NCBI GenBank assembly: GCA_034620365.1
Contig: JAQGEQ010000041.1
Coordinates: 1-64,000 of the forward strand
Direction: 5' to 3'
Length of the DNA stretch: 64,000 bases
DNA from: Pegea sp. RAD2-039
Taxonomy: Eukaryota > Chordata > Thaliacea > Salpida > Salpidae
Each line of letters begins with the position of its first letter. Position 1 is the stretch's first letter. The translations under genes and the position numbers were made by a program. This document shows positions 51,716 through 63,981 of this stretch, piece by piece. The notes under the pieces are model-generated. The model did no database searches, was not told the DNA's origin, and was given only the letters and a program-made list of their open reading frames with translations.

Positions 51716-52560
51716 TTTATAACCTCTTAGACCTTGGCATTACTCCATCATCTGACTTTAAATGGCGCAATTATGTTTCCAAAATCATTGGAAAATCAAT
51801 CAACTTTGTCTTCCTTATTATAAAGACCTTTAATTCTAAGGACTTATGCTTTTTTATCAACCTTTTCAAATTGTACATACGTCCAATTCTTGAATACAAT
51901 ATTAGTGCATGGATGTCATATCAAGTCAGTGATATCAACAAAATCGAGTCTGTTCAGGTAACATTTACGAGATTAGTATGCAGGAAACTTAATATTAAAT
52001 ATGATAGTTATAAACATTGTCCCAGCTTCTTTAATTTAGATACTTTGGAAATCGGACGGATTAAATACGACTTAATTCTTATTTTTAAAATTATCCATAA
52101 TTTAATTGACCTTCAGTTTGATGATTTCTTTTCCATTAGTCCTTCTCTCAAGTTATACCAACTCAGACGACACACATTACATCTTAACAAGTCCATACCA
52201 CCTGATACATTGGTCAGAGCGATTTTTTTCTCATACCGCTCACTTAGTACATGGAACCAGCGGCCATCAGATATTGTCATGTCGGAGTCGCTCGCGTTGT
52301 TCAAAAAGAAGTTGAACCATTATAACAGTGTCAACACTGTCATTTCTAAACTGTGATTTTTTTTTATATTATTAACATTCTATGTAATTGTTCACTGTTA
52401 TATGCTTTGAGGACTACTGAAATGCCATGTGTAACATCTTTTTCTTTCAATATTTTCAATTTAATTATATATAATAGGTATTATATGTGAGAATGTGTGT
52501 TAGCGAGAGGTGTTCTCTTCACGTACCCTCCTTCGCATTTATTGTAATAAATAAAATAAA
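51716..52560 (+). mobile_element. 5'-truncated LINE, reverse transcriptase C-terminal part (family 1)
   Basis: An open frame of 161 codons (51871-52356), extending upstream in frame to about 51720, encodes the thumb and C-terminal end. It has LGITPSSDFKW, IIGKSINFVFLIIKTF, YIRPILEYNISAWMSYQ, KLNIKYDS and STWNQRPSDIV, ending INTVISKL-type at 52356. It is close to the copy at 32.2-33.5 kb, and here the C-terminus is intact where that copy has a stop. The 3' tail ends at 52560 in ATAAATAAAATAAA. The short tail tells where the family's natural 3' end lies. Confidence 0.85.
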
Positions 52561-54078
52561 TATCTTATCCTTAAGTTACATATCACTTGAAACGGGTAAT
52601 ATTGATAGAAACCGAAGGCTACTGAACATTAATTGGTACTTTTTTACACATAATCTTTTTTTTTGATAATTATGTACAGAATGTTAGAATAGATTGTTTT
52701 TTCATAGTTTTCTTTTTAGTGTTTTATCTTTTATTTTATACTGATACTTATTTATATTAACGCTGTTATTACATTTCATATTTACCCAGTGAATCAAAAG
52801 TACTTTTTCAAATCTTGTTAAGCCTTATTGTCAAAAATAGTTAACACAAACTAAAAGAAATTTTTTGAATAATTTAATACTATTGCAAAATAGATCACGA
52901 TATCTAAAATACTTGGTAAAAATTTAATTAAAAAACTGATAAAAAATTTCATATTATCATCTCATCAAAGTTCTATTGTATCTAAATTCAAGTGAGTCAA
53001 AAAGTTGACTAAAACGTATTACAACAGAAATTCTCAATTGATTGTTAGTTTCGTAACAAACTGGCATTTTTACTTTATGTTAACTTATTAAACAAATTGG
53101 CTTTTTTGTAAGGCATGCGTCTTTATTATCCTGTATATATAAAGGCTTAGCTCGATTTCGCGGGGCCTGTTTCTTCATTTAATTTTCTAATTGATTCATG
53201 GTATTTTTTTACTTTAGATTATTTTAGCTAACATTGTCTCACACTAATTTGCATTAAATTTGTTTTATGGTTTTACTTTAATTATGTTTTTATTGACAAT
53301 TGGTTTTTAATTTGTATGCTTAATTTTTGGACTTGAATTCGATAATATGATTTAAATAATTTTTCTTGCAAATAACATATAAAACTGCCAGTTTCTTCAC
53401 TTATTTTGATTTGTTTTTCATTTAGACTTACTTAAACCTCTGTAATGTTCCTAATTTATTTTCTAAATTAATTTATATGAAACTGTAGTACTTGAGACCT
53501 TTACATTATTTCTTCATTGTCATACTGTTTTGTGTTTATTATAAGAGCTGTAAAATCTGTTATCCACAGCCATGTGTTGAATAGAATAAACAAATAATTA
53601 TAAAAAGTTGTTGTTTTAAAATCCGATTAGTTTACTTTTAGTAAAGTTAAGTCAGTTTTTACAAATAAATTTATTTTTGCTTTTTAAAATCTTGATGTTA
53701 TACATAATTAAGTAGAATCTAAAGTCCATTAAAAGATATTTTTTGTTTAAAAGTATGGATGTGATCTTCTTGTCTTTCTTATCATTCATCAAACATATTA
53801 TCTTTCATAAATGGAATCTCATTGGCTTAAACTCGAAAATTTATAAATTGAAAATTCCTTAACTTCTAAATCTTGTTTTAAAAATTTAGATAATATTAAT
53901 TTTAGTTTTATATTTATGAAAGTTTTAAAGTAAATTTTGTTATTAATATATAAATTGCTTTATTAGTATTTTTGATGTTGTTAAAGTAAACTTTATTATA
54001 TCTTATCCATTTCATTTATAATTCATCTGTTTTTATATTTTTGTCTATCTTAAAAGCAGTTTAAGTTCTATAATCATC
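52561..54078. other. AT-rich spacer upstream of CTP synthase
   Basis: No coding exon or repeat was seen. The promoter of the CTP synthase gene should be near the right end. Confidence 0.4.
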
Positions 54079-57000
54079 ATGAAATATATATTAGTTTCTG
54101 GCGGTGTAATCAGTGGAATTGGAAAAGGTTTTTATATTTCTCTATATTTTTACCAAATCTAAATTTAGATGCTTAACATGAAAATGCAATAATTTTCAGC
54201 AAAATAATTTTTAATAGAACATTTAATAACTTCAACATGTTGTTTAGGTGTCATCTCTAGTAGCATTGGAACACTACTTAAAGCTTATGGCATTCCTGTG
54301 ACAGCCATCAAGATTGATCCTTATCTAAATATAGATGCTGGAACCTTTTCACCTTATGAACATGGTAAGAAACCCTTTCAAGTAGATAAACACAAAAGAC
54401 AATTTGGTTTCAATGTTTGGTGTTTTTATAAACAAATATTGTAGTAATAGTTTGTTTACTTATTTTTGTTTTTCAGGTGAAGTATTTGTATTGGATGATG
54501 GTGGTGAGGTTGATTTAGATCTAGGGAACTACGAACGATTCCTAAATGCAAAATTGAAAAAAGATAATAATATAACAACTGGTTAGTAATTATTTTTAGC
54601 ATTTATAAACATATTTTCAAAATTTAAAATTGATATGTATTTTGAAGTTTAGTTTTTTCTGATTACCTTTAAGTGAGCATTTAAAAAAAATGTTTTTATT
54701 TGTTGATAAAACATTTTGTAAATTTTAAACTTATTTTCATTCATTTAACACTTTAAAGTGGTTTTAAAATAAAACTTGTTGTTCAAATTTATTTTGTAAT
54801 AATAATTTGTCTCAGGTAAAATATATCAAGATGTCATATCTCGCGAACGCAAGGGAGATTACCTAGGAACAACTGTTCAAGGTTTAAACAAATATTTAAA
54901 AGAAAATATTGTAAAATTGTTGATTTGCATCAAACTTTCTTCAAAACATTTCTTTTCAAACAAACGATTCGTTCATTTACATAATGTTGCGGTCGACCCA
55001 ACACTTAACTAATCAATATTTTAGTTGTTCCTCATGTTACTGATGCAATTATGAGTTGGGTTGAAAGAGTGGCTCAAATACCCGTCAACGGAACTGATGA
55101 TAAACCAGAGATCTGTATTATTGAGGTGGATTCAGTTTTAATTGCTCTTTTATTAATTCTTCTAAGTTTTTGGAATCTTTTAATAGTTAGGAGGTACAAT
55201 CGGAGATATTGAAGGGATGCCATTTGTAGAAGCATTTCGTCAATTCCAATTTCGAGTAGGAACGGAAAACTTCTGCACAATTCTCGTCAGCTTAGTTCCA
55301 CAGGTTTCAAACCTCTATCAATTAAACTACAAAAATTTAACCAATCATCCTCAGCCGTCTGGAACTGGAGAGCAGAAAACCAAACCAACTCAACACAGCG
55401 TCCAGGTTCTTCGAGGAAAAGGTCTTACACCTGATCTAATCATGTGTCGGAGTAAAGATCCTTTGGCTGAAAATAACAAGCTGAAAGTCTCTAACTTCTG
55501 CCAAGTTCCCCCTCAACAAGTAGGCTCAAAAGTTGACGAATAAAATCGTCCAATCACATTGCTTCATTCAGGTCATCTCTGTACATGACGTATCATCTAT
55601 TTATCGAGTTCCTTTTATTCTTGAATCTCAGCAAGTCCCGAAATATTTGTTCACGAAGTTTAAGATAGATTACAATCTTCAACCTGTTCTTCGGGAATGG
55701 AAGATCTTGGCCGAAAAGTTTGTGACGTCATCATCATCATCACTTTTTAACAACTTCTTCTCAGAAACGATCGTCTTCATCAGAGCTGTAAGATCGCGAT
55801 GGTTGGAAAGTACACGAAACTTCAAGATGCCTACGCGTCAGTCATCAAAGCTTTGAAGCACGCTGCTCTTACCATCAACCGAAAACTCGATCTCTTGGTT
55901 TGTATTTCAGCAAATCTATGGTCCGTGTCATCTATAGTTTTCTCGATGACGTCACTGTCGCTTTTCGACTATTTGATCTTTTTAAACAAAGATACTCGGG
56001 TAGATTTACAAAAAACCTTTAATATAAATCCTACCAACAGTCCTTAGAGACCTTTTCAGGTTACAAGCGCGGTCATGTTACTCTTTAACCTTTTAGTTAC
56101 ATCCAAAGATTTCTAATCAATTCTCACTGACCCTTGAATGCCAACTTCCTGTATAAGTCGGTTCTCAAAGAGAAGCTAGATGTTGAGTAGCATTTACGGT
56201 AACTCTATCCGAGCTAGTACCTCGCTACACTATTACGAGTTTCCTTCTCGCCCTCTTATCAATTTACACCAAACCCAAAAGACTTTCTACAAATCTCTAA
56301 TTTCAATTTCTTGCAGTTTATTGAAGCTGAAAATCTTCAAAATGACGTCAGACAACAGAATCCTGTTCAGTATCATCAAGCTTGGAAACAATTAGTCGAA
56401 TCTGAGTGAGATGGAGATAAAATTGATTTTTTAAATATCAATGATTTTGTAGTGGTGTGTTAGTTCCTGGAGGTTTTGGTTCACGGGGAGTTGAAGGGAA
56501 AGTTCTCGCCGCTAAATGGGCGCGTGAAAACCGAGTTCCTTATTTGGGCGTTTGTTTAGGTCTACAAGTTGCTGTAATTGAATTCGCGAGAAATGTTTTA
56601 CATCTTGAAAGTAAGCAAGTCAGCACCTGGCCATCTCATCATTATCATCCTTATAGATGCTAACTCCGCTGAGATTGATCAGGATACTGAACATAAAGTT
56701 GTAGTAGAAATGCCAGAGCACAATCAGGGAGATATGGGGGGTACTATGCGGTTGGGAAAGAGACGCACTATCTTCAAAACTGATGATTCTATCTTAAGTA
56801 AGTTGAACAATTAACCATTCTGTTTATTATTCATCAATCAAGTCACCTGCTTTGTCATGATATTTTTAAATTTTAACTTTTCAAATTTTGATGAGTAAGT
56901 TATTTTTATTTTACTGCTTCTGCTATTCATTGTATTGAATTTAAATGAGCGCCAAAGATAGTTTACAGTGAATAGAAGCCGAAAGAAATGAAGCTGGACA

Positions 57001-58155
57001 GTTAGGGATGTTGCTACATCTATCTATCGGTAGTCCCGGCTTTGCAAACCACTCCAACATGAGTGGATGCATCAGTTGTGATGGATCACTGACTCCATCT
57101 TTCTTTGTCTATCAGGGCGAGAGTTTGTTGGGGACTCCATGTTAAAAGCAACAGCCTCTTTACTAAAGAAGGATCAATAAGAAAAAGAAGAATGTTGGAT
57201 GAAGATAGAGATCATTCCTAATACTCAGACAAACGCGAGTCGGTTGCTTTTATGCTCCAAGTCAGTTAGTAGACATAAAACCATCGAATCTTCCGTCTCA
57301 GATGTCATAACAACTTTTCGTTGTCAAAACGATGTTCAACAAGCTTAGAAAACTTGGGTATGAAGTCACTATAGAGCTTCTTACTACAGCAGATCGACAC
57401 TTCGTAGTAAAGGTAGTAACGTTTATTGACCAGATGATAGTAGCAGTAGACAGGGACATAGTACTGGTAGAGTGTGACAAAGCAATCAAATATAACATCT
57501 CAAAAGTAACTAGTCAGGCGAAAAAAAATATGTAGAATGTGAGCTAAGAAAGCTGGGAAAGACAAGAGGTGATAAGGACCAACGCCCTGGGAAAACCATC
57601 ACCAATCACTGTACTCTTCCTTAGATACCAGTCAACACTAAAGAATGGTCAACGTCTTAAGATAATTTGGGTACTCAGTGACTGAAAAGGGTCCAAATGT
57701 TAATGACAAAGTCTACTTCTTTCTGGGCTCCTTTCCAGTATATTTCAAAACTTCTGGCTGATATGATTGTTTAAGAGACATTTTTTAACCCCAATTTATT
57801 TTAGGAAAACTTTATAACCCGGAAGAAGATTATATCGATGAAAGACACCGTCATCGATATGAGGTAAATCCGGAGTATGTTGAAAGATTTGAAGATAAAG
57901 GATTGATGTTTGTGGGTCATGATGAAGATGGTGTTAGAATGGAAATTGCTGAACTAACTGGTTAGTTGAAAATTATTCAAATATTCATCTCAAATCAGTT
58001 TTTTAGGACATCCTTTTTATGTTGCTGTTCAATTTCATCCTGAGTTCTTATCTCGACCTCTTCAACCGTCTCCTCCTTATTTAGGACTTCTTTTAGCTGC
58101 ATCCGGGAAGTTGGAGTCATATATTGAGCGTGGTGGTCGTTTGAGTCCCAGGTAG
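54079..58155 (+). CDS. CTP synthase
   Basis: Fourteen exons join in phase: 54079-54127, 54248-54364, 54477-54581, 54816-54881, 55025-55125, 55187-55303, 55355-55519, 55572-55717, 55765-55897, 56317-56405, 56453-56610, 56657-56797, 57805-57960 and 58007-58155 (563 residues; human CTPS1 has 591). The enzyme makes CTP from UTP, ATP and glutamine. The synthetase half shows the P-loop [46 protein letters not shown] and STYR-like VHDVSSIYR. The glutaminase half has [11 protein letters not shown], the nucleophile in LGVCLGLQ (about Cys397), MRLGKRR and the His-Glu pair of FHPEF. Here the end is set at CCCAGGTAG. Splicing at AG/GTAGAT into an acidic tail ending at 58605 is an alternative. Confidence 0.9.
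56940..57720. repeat. Probable repeat insertion in a CTP synthase intron
   Basis: The intron 56798-57804 is about 1 kb, while the other introns of this gene are mostly 40-420 bases. Its middle is much less AT-rich than ordinary introns here and contains broken frames, the longest 57332-57535 ([16 protein letters not shown] and on). This looks like the remains of a coding transposon, but I recognise no catalytic motif, so no class is given. Confidence 0.35.
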
Positions 58156-58429
58156 ATCTTCGATTTGACTGATTTCTAATTTTTATTTTTTTGTATTTGA
58201 TAAATGAAATGAATTTCCTTCCAATTAAAATAATTGTTAAAAAATTATTTTTATAAGAATACGAAAATAAATTTAAAGCTTCCTGAAGTTCATCACAACG
58301 CGATTGCTCTAAGGCGAGTCATTTAAATTAGCATATTTAATAGCTTCTTGAAGATTGAAGCAACTTTTAAAGACATTAACTTATTTATTTTCGCTATGAA
58401 ATTGTTTAAAAGCCTATTTTTCGAAGTAG

Positions 58430-58605
58430 TAAAATATAAGCTTGTTACTCGCTTATCTGCTACTCTGATGGATTCTAAACCAGCTGCTGATATTTACAGA
58501 GATGAATCGTTTATCTGGAGTAGTGATGACGACGCTGACGTCTATTTGAAAGAGGAAGCTTCTAAGTCGTTATCTAATTTCAGCTCGTTAGTTGTCACTG
58601 AATAG
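58430..58605 (+). CDS. Possible last exon of CTP synthase (acidic serine-rich tail)
   Basis: An open frame to the stop at 58605 encodes LMDSKPAADIYRDESF, WSSDDDADVYLKEEASK and SNFSSLVVTE. Its composition is acidic and Ser-rich, like the phosphorylated C-terminal tail of animal CTP synthases, and richer in GC than the flanks. The exon before ends in phase two at AG/GTAGAT, but the nearby acceptors (GAAG at 58425, GTAG at 58428, ATAAG at 58440) do not give this frame. AAAAG/CCTA near 58410 does, but it is a weak acceptor. The link is unproven. Confidence 0.35.
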
Positions 58606-59425
58606 AAACCCCCTCTCATATCTCAATTATAAGATTATCTTGGTTGAGTTTGTTTGAAGTCTTTAAAAGGTTACAACTAATTTATAAAAATCATTTTTTG
58701 TTTTGTTCCGATAACTAATCTTTGGGTTGATTACTTATGAAATCATCACCTGACCCTTAAATTGTATTTACCATTAATCAACTAAATCACTAATTTTGTA
58801 AATTACAAAGAGCTTCAATTTGTTCTTGTTTTGTTCCTAAATTTCATAAAATCCACTTTAATAAAATGTTCGAAATTAAATGATTGAATTTATAAGTTTC
58901 TTTGTACTTGAAAATAAGTTTTCATCGACTAAATTTGTTTCGTTTTTTTGTACTTAACAAATTTAGGTTAAACTGCAACTTTTTAAATTGGATTCATTTA
59001 CTATTTGACAATCATCATCGTTTGTAATAAGTTTAAATAATTATATTTTTGAGAAGATAACATTTTAATCAATTTTCACGTTCTAAAAGCAAAACTCATC
59101 ATTGTGTATGAGGCTTGAATTTTATTGCATAAATACAAGTTAACTATAAACTTGTTAGAAATATATAATTTAAAAACATGAATAAAAAGATTTTGTGTTA
59201 TACAGCTAATAAAATATTACTTTTAATAAATGAAATATTTGACTACATTTCTAAAAGTTCATTTCTAGTAGTAAAAATGCAAAATAAATTATATAGATAT
59301 AAAAAATATAATATTGTAATAAGATGTAAAGATATATAAATTAAAGAATGATAATAATTTACATCGTTAGTTGCTAAAAAAGTGTTTAGATTACAAGATA
59401 AGATAATCTGATAAGAAAGAAAACT
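58606..59425. other. Spacer between convergent CTP synthase and MPI genes
   Basis: AT-rich and without coding frames. It must hold the 3' ends of both transcripts. Confidence 0.4.
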
Positions 59426-60661
59426 TTAAAGTATACAAGTAGCTCTATAAGCCATCAAAATCTTTCCATTATTATTAATAATCAGTTTTTTACCTGAAGG
59501 TATAAATAAAATCGTACCAGAAACTATATCAAGATTAATTTCAGGAACAGATGCGTTTCCTTCAATAAATAAAACAATACTTGCACTATCATTAACTGCA
59601 AATTCATATGATCTACAAGAAGTTGGTATTTGAATTTGAGACACAGCAAAGTCATCCACTGGAGGATTATACATCAACTCATAAGGATGATTAGTTTTAA
59701 TCGGTTTAAATAATTGAGCTGCAACATTTGCAGGTGAATAATCTAACATTTCACATAACGTTTGAGCATCAATAAGTTTAGGTGTGAGACCTGCACGAAC
59801 TACATTATCAGAACAAGCCATACATTCAACACAATCACCACTAAGATAGGCATGAGGAACGTTTGCTTTTAAGAATAAAGCTTCTCCTGGCTTAAGGCAA
59901 ATATAGTTTAAAAAATAAATTACAAAACAGCCAACGTCAGATGGAAATTCTTTATTTACTTTCAGTAACAACCCACCAAGTAAAGAATCAAATGGAGTTT
60001 TGTTATTTTTCATTTCCTCTATACGACCAACTAAAGCATCAAGTTTACTTTTTATCAACTGTTTTTCACAAAATATAACTTTGGAAAAACAAGCTTTCAA
60101 TGCTAATGAGACTTGCTTTTGGTCTTTGCAACTTTTAAAATCTTCATAAGCTGCTTCTCCTACAATACTTTTTAACTCTGGAATTAATTCTAAAAATTTT
60201 AATATCTCAGCAACAGGTCTAAAACCACATAAAGCTTCAAACTCTGTTAAAGCAATTGCCATCTCTGGTTTATGGTTTGGATCCTTATAAACATCAGGTC
60301 TTTCAAGATGTAGTTTTTCAGCAAGTTCTTTATTTGGATGTGCTTGTATTGAAAGAGCTTTAGCAACACTCAACACTTTAAATAGGTATGGTAAACTTTG
60401 ATATTTTTCTTGTACTTTAAAACCAAGAACAGAAATATTTTCATTAATAAAAGTATCAAGATTTTTGTTTTTTTGAACAACTTTACTTGGAGCTTTTATA
60501 TGAGCACCCATCCATAATTCAGCATATGGTTGATGTTCATCAATGTTGAAATTTTTATCAGAACTGGCTGATAATTTTGCTACCATGCTTTGACTACCAA
60601 CTTTACCCCAAGCATAATTTTGGACAGCACCATAAAGTTGTTCAACTTGATTTACAGACAT
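59426..60661 (-). CDS. MPI: Mannose-6-phosphate isomerase, type I (intronless)
   Basis: One uninterrupted frame of 411 residues covers the whole type I phosphomannose isomerase (423 residues in human). It interconverts fructose-6-phosphate and mannose-6-phosphate in the cytosol, supplying GDP-mannose for glycosylation. Marks are YGAVQNYAWGK at the start, AELWMGAH, LSIQAHPNKELA with the zinc ligands Gln and His, YKDPNHKPEMAIAL with the zinc Glu, CGFRP, and the signature ANVPHAYLSGDCVECMACSD followed by NVVRAGLTPK with the catalytic Arg. All key residues look present. Animal MPI genes usually have several introns and the neighbours are intron-rich, so this copy may derive from a reverse-transcribed mRNA or be a lineage with introns lost. 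No poly-A remnant is obvious. Confidence 0.96.
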   Translation of the reverse strand: MSVNQVEQLYGAVQNYAWGKVGSQSMVAKLSASSDKNFNIDEHQPYAELWMGAHIKAPSKVVQKNKNLDTFINENISVLGFKVQEKYQSLPYLFKVLSVAKALSIQAHPNKELAEKLHLERPDVYKDPNHKPEMAIALTEFEALCGFRPVAEILKFLELIPELKSIVGEAAYEDFKSCKDQKQVSLALKACFSKVIFCEKQLIKSKLDALVGRIEEMKNNKTPFDSLLGGLLLKVNKEFPSDVGCFVIYFLNYICLKPGEALFLKANVPHAYLSGDCVECMACSDNVVRAGLTPKLIDAQTLCEMLDYSPANVAAQLFKPIKTNHPYELMYNPPVDDFAVSQIQIPTSCRSYEFAVNDSASIVLFIEGNASVPEINLDIVSGTILFIPSGKKLIINNNGKILMAYRATCIL

Positions 60662-60944
60662 TTCTATAAATCAGTTTTACTTTAATATCTGAAGAATAAA
60701 ATTATAATTTCACTTGATAATAAAAATCTCAATTAATAATAAAAATATTTTATAAGGTTATATAAGAAATATCATGTAAGGTCAGAATAAGAAAATTTTT
60801 ATGGTGATATTACTTAAATAATTCAATCTAAAATTATATATAGTTATTTATTAAAACTAATATTATTAGTAAATCTTTATATTATTATTCTATGTAATTA
60901 TTCATAATCATCTGTAATTATCATAGCTATGACAATATATAAGA
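60662..60944. other. AT-rich 5' flank of MPI
   Basis: This is the promoter side of the minus-strand MPI gene. No distinct element was seen. Confidence 0.4.
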
Positions 60945-61021
60945 TTATTTGTGAGGAAAAAACAAATTTGTTTGTTAGCATAAGGCACCTCCCTTTGCGT
61001 TTATTGTAATAAATAAATAAA
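60945..61021 (+). mobile_element. LINE family 1 3' tail (very short)
   Basis: TGTTAGCATAAGGCACCTCC and TTTGCGTTTATTGTAATAAA followed by TAAATAAA match the last 75 bases or so of the family 1 LINEs. It is a solo 3' end about 280 bases upstream of MPI. Confidence 0.6.
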
Positions 61022-63912
61022 GCAAGAAATATACATTTTAAATATAAGATATATATAATTCTACCTTAAATATCTAAGACAACAAAATTGTTAAACATAA
61101 TCTAAATAATCTTAACAAAAACTGATAATTTTAAAGGTTTTAAGATAAACTGATAAATATTTAAATTTGTGAGTTTCTGAAATATATGCTAAAATAAAAA
61201 TGTTATTTAAAATATCTAATATATTAAAAAAAGATTTTAATTTAGCATATATAATATTATTTATTATAGATACTTCTTCAATTATTAACTTATCATAAAT
61301 TCTTTATCTATTTTATAAATTTAACTATTTTTTAATCATTTACAAACTTTTTGTTTAATTTTTCTCATTATTTTGACTTCATTTACATTCTATCATGAAT
61401 CTCAACAAACTGAGGTTAAAGTTCACATATCAACCAAAGTTCAAATAATAAGATCGCTTCAAAACAAATCTAACTTATAAACAGCAAATTTGTAACGAAT
61501 TTGATTTAAACTCAAACTTTTTATCTACTTTTATGTAACTTCATAAAGTTGATTCTACTCACTTTAGCAGTAAACAAACTCGTTAGTCAACACTGAGCTG
61601 AGTACTAAGAAACAAAAATGTCTTAAAACCGGTTTTCAATCATAAACTAGAACAAATTCTCAAACCTTTACAGCTCTAGAACCCTATTTTTTGGGCAAAC
61701 ATTATCGGAAAAATACAATAACTCTATTTGTAACCAAATACTCGTACTACAGATATTCCAAATGTTTATATAACCGTTTGAAAGTGAAATTTGAAGTTGA
61801 TTTTTATGTCATAATGATAAATGATTATACAGGATGCAGTCTAAGAATCTGCTTAAGATTTGTGTCTGTAAATCGGCTGCAATATCACCTTTTTAGGTCT
61901 TAACAACGAGGTGTGATTAATACAAAACACAATGATGATATGTCATCCAATCATGAGTATTTCGTTTACGCCACTTATTAACGAGTCCTTGATTAAACCT
62001 TATCGTGAAAGGACAGCCATTAGTTGCCACTCTAAACTGTTTTGATGATAAGTCTACCTTTGTTCCTTAAAAACATTCTGAAGTTCAAGAAATATCTTTT
62101 ATCACGCCATAAAAGAGGGACAACATAATAAATTATTCATAGATCTCAAAATACAAATTTAATAAACATTTTCGAATTTTTTAAGCTTTTGAAACACTTG
62201 TTAAGACCTTTATTAGTTTAAGGTCTCCTGAACTAGAGAACAGTCTTAAGGCACAAAAATGATAAAATTTCTGTATCAAGTTGCTAAAACTGAAATTGTT
62301 TAGGTTGGAGAGAACATCAAAATAGAACGAACAAACTTTTTATATTAAACGCCATACTAACTTAAGTTTTAGAAGCTTATTGAAAGTATAAGGATTTAAA
62401 AACAACAAAAGTAATCACTAATAACACTAGCGTTGTTCCCGGAACTAGTCAAGTTGTTTAATTTAAACACCAAGTAGTTTAAGAGCTTAATTATTTTAGC
62501 TATATTGTAGCACAATATTAAAATAATAGAAAAATGTTTTTCTAATCATATGTTTAAAATGATGCTTTACAAATTAGCTACAGTAGTACAACGGCAATTA
62601 AAAACAAATTATCAAAATTATCATTCCAACTTTTAATAAATTTTCATTTAAAAATAAATAACTAATCATAAGCTGTTTATAAATAAGTTTTAGGTTAAAT
62701 AAAAGCGATTTACATAATAAGTAATTTTGAATAAAGTATTTCACTGGATATTTTATAGTAAAGTATAATTATTGCAAACTTTTAAAATTTAAAGTTTGAA
62801 TCGATTTAAGATTTTATTTCAACCTAAATAAATTATTATCAACTTATAATATTTCAGTAAAATAAAGTGATTAGTCATAATGAGAAATATAGATGGGTGA
62901 AAATAGATTTTAATAGTCATGATAAAGACATAACTTTGTTATTGAAGAAAGTTTATAATTAAGCCAAACGTGAAAAAAGTAAATATATTTGTTCACGCTA
63001 TTTTCAAAGTCTTATAGCAATGTATCCATTATAATTCAACATAAATAGACAAAATAGTACCATAAAATTAAATGATATCAACTTTGATATCTTCTGTAAG
63101 CTCCTCATATACGCCTTGTTCTTTTTTTGGAAAAAGAACAAAAGAATTTGCTTCTTTTTTTTAACTGAAATGTTGAGCTGAATTTCGAAAATATTTAAAA
63201 TACCAATCATTCGTAAAAGGTTAAATGCCGGAAAAGCAGAAAAACTCAATGAAGCTTAAAGATTACAGGAGAACTTTTGTGGGAAAAATGTTTAAGTTGA
63301 TCATTTCCTAAGAAGAAATGTATGTTTTTAAAATATGTAATTTCAGACCATTTATGAACAAACAAAAATTAAACAAAGTTTTACACCTGTTTTTAATTAA
63401 ACAATTCAATTAGTTATACTAACAACTTAGCTAGTTGTACAAACAATTTAGTTAATTTTACTTTTATTTACTTTTTACTACTAAATGTATTTTGTAAACT
63501 TCTAGAGCTTAACATTTTCTTGAAGCAAATGAAATTTTAGAAATTAAAACTTTACATTATTTGAATGTGTTTATGGCCCATTAACCAAGCATAACATCAT
63601 CTGATGATTTTCAGAATAGCTTTTACGATGAGTAACTAGTAATTTCGATCTTTAAAACTCTCTAATATAATATAATTAAAGAAGATTGTTCAGCCTAAAA
63701 AAATTATGACTACTTTAATCATTAACACTCAATAAAAATGTAATTCTCAAATAATTTATCAAAAAGTTTTTTATTCATTTAATTTGCTTTTTAGAATAAA
63801 TTCTTTAAGCCTGATTACATTGAAATTTGACGAACATTTATTTTAAACATTTTTTAAAAGTTTCATCTTATCAATAGAAATTAGGAATTTTTTTGAAAGA
63901 AGGAACAAAAAG
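61022..63912. other. AT-rich spacer, no gene seen
   Basis: Short frames at 61691-61903 (+) and 63004-63249 (-) carry no motif. The stretch around 61.6-62.1 kb is a little less AT-rich but shows no exon-like structure that I can support. Confidence 0.4.
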
Positions 63913-63981
63913 ATGGCTTCTTCGAATTCTTTTTATAGATTTGATTTTATGGATGAACACTTTAGTGATTTGCTTCAATGA
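63913..63981 (+). other. Possible first exon of a gene running off the right edge
   Basis: An ATG in good context (AAAAGATGGC) opens 22 codons, MASSNSFYRFDFMDEHFSDL then LQ and TGA. A GT after CACTTTA (63964) could serve as a donor before that stop. It is too short to call a gene. Confidence 0.15.

Noticed and set aside
52106..52315. Frames overlapping the LINE at 51.7-52.6 kb on both strands
   Set aside because: They are shadows of the reverse transcriptase frame.
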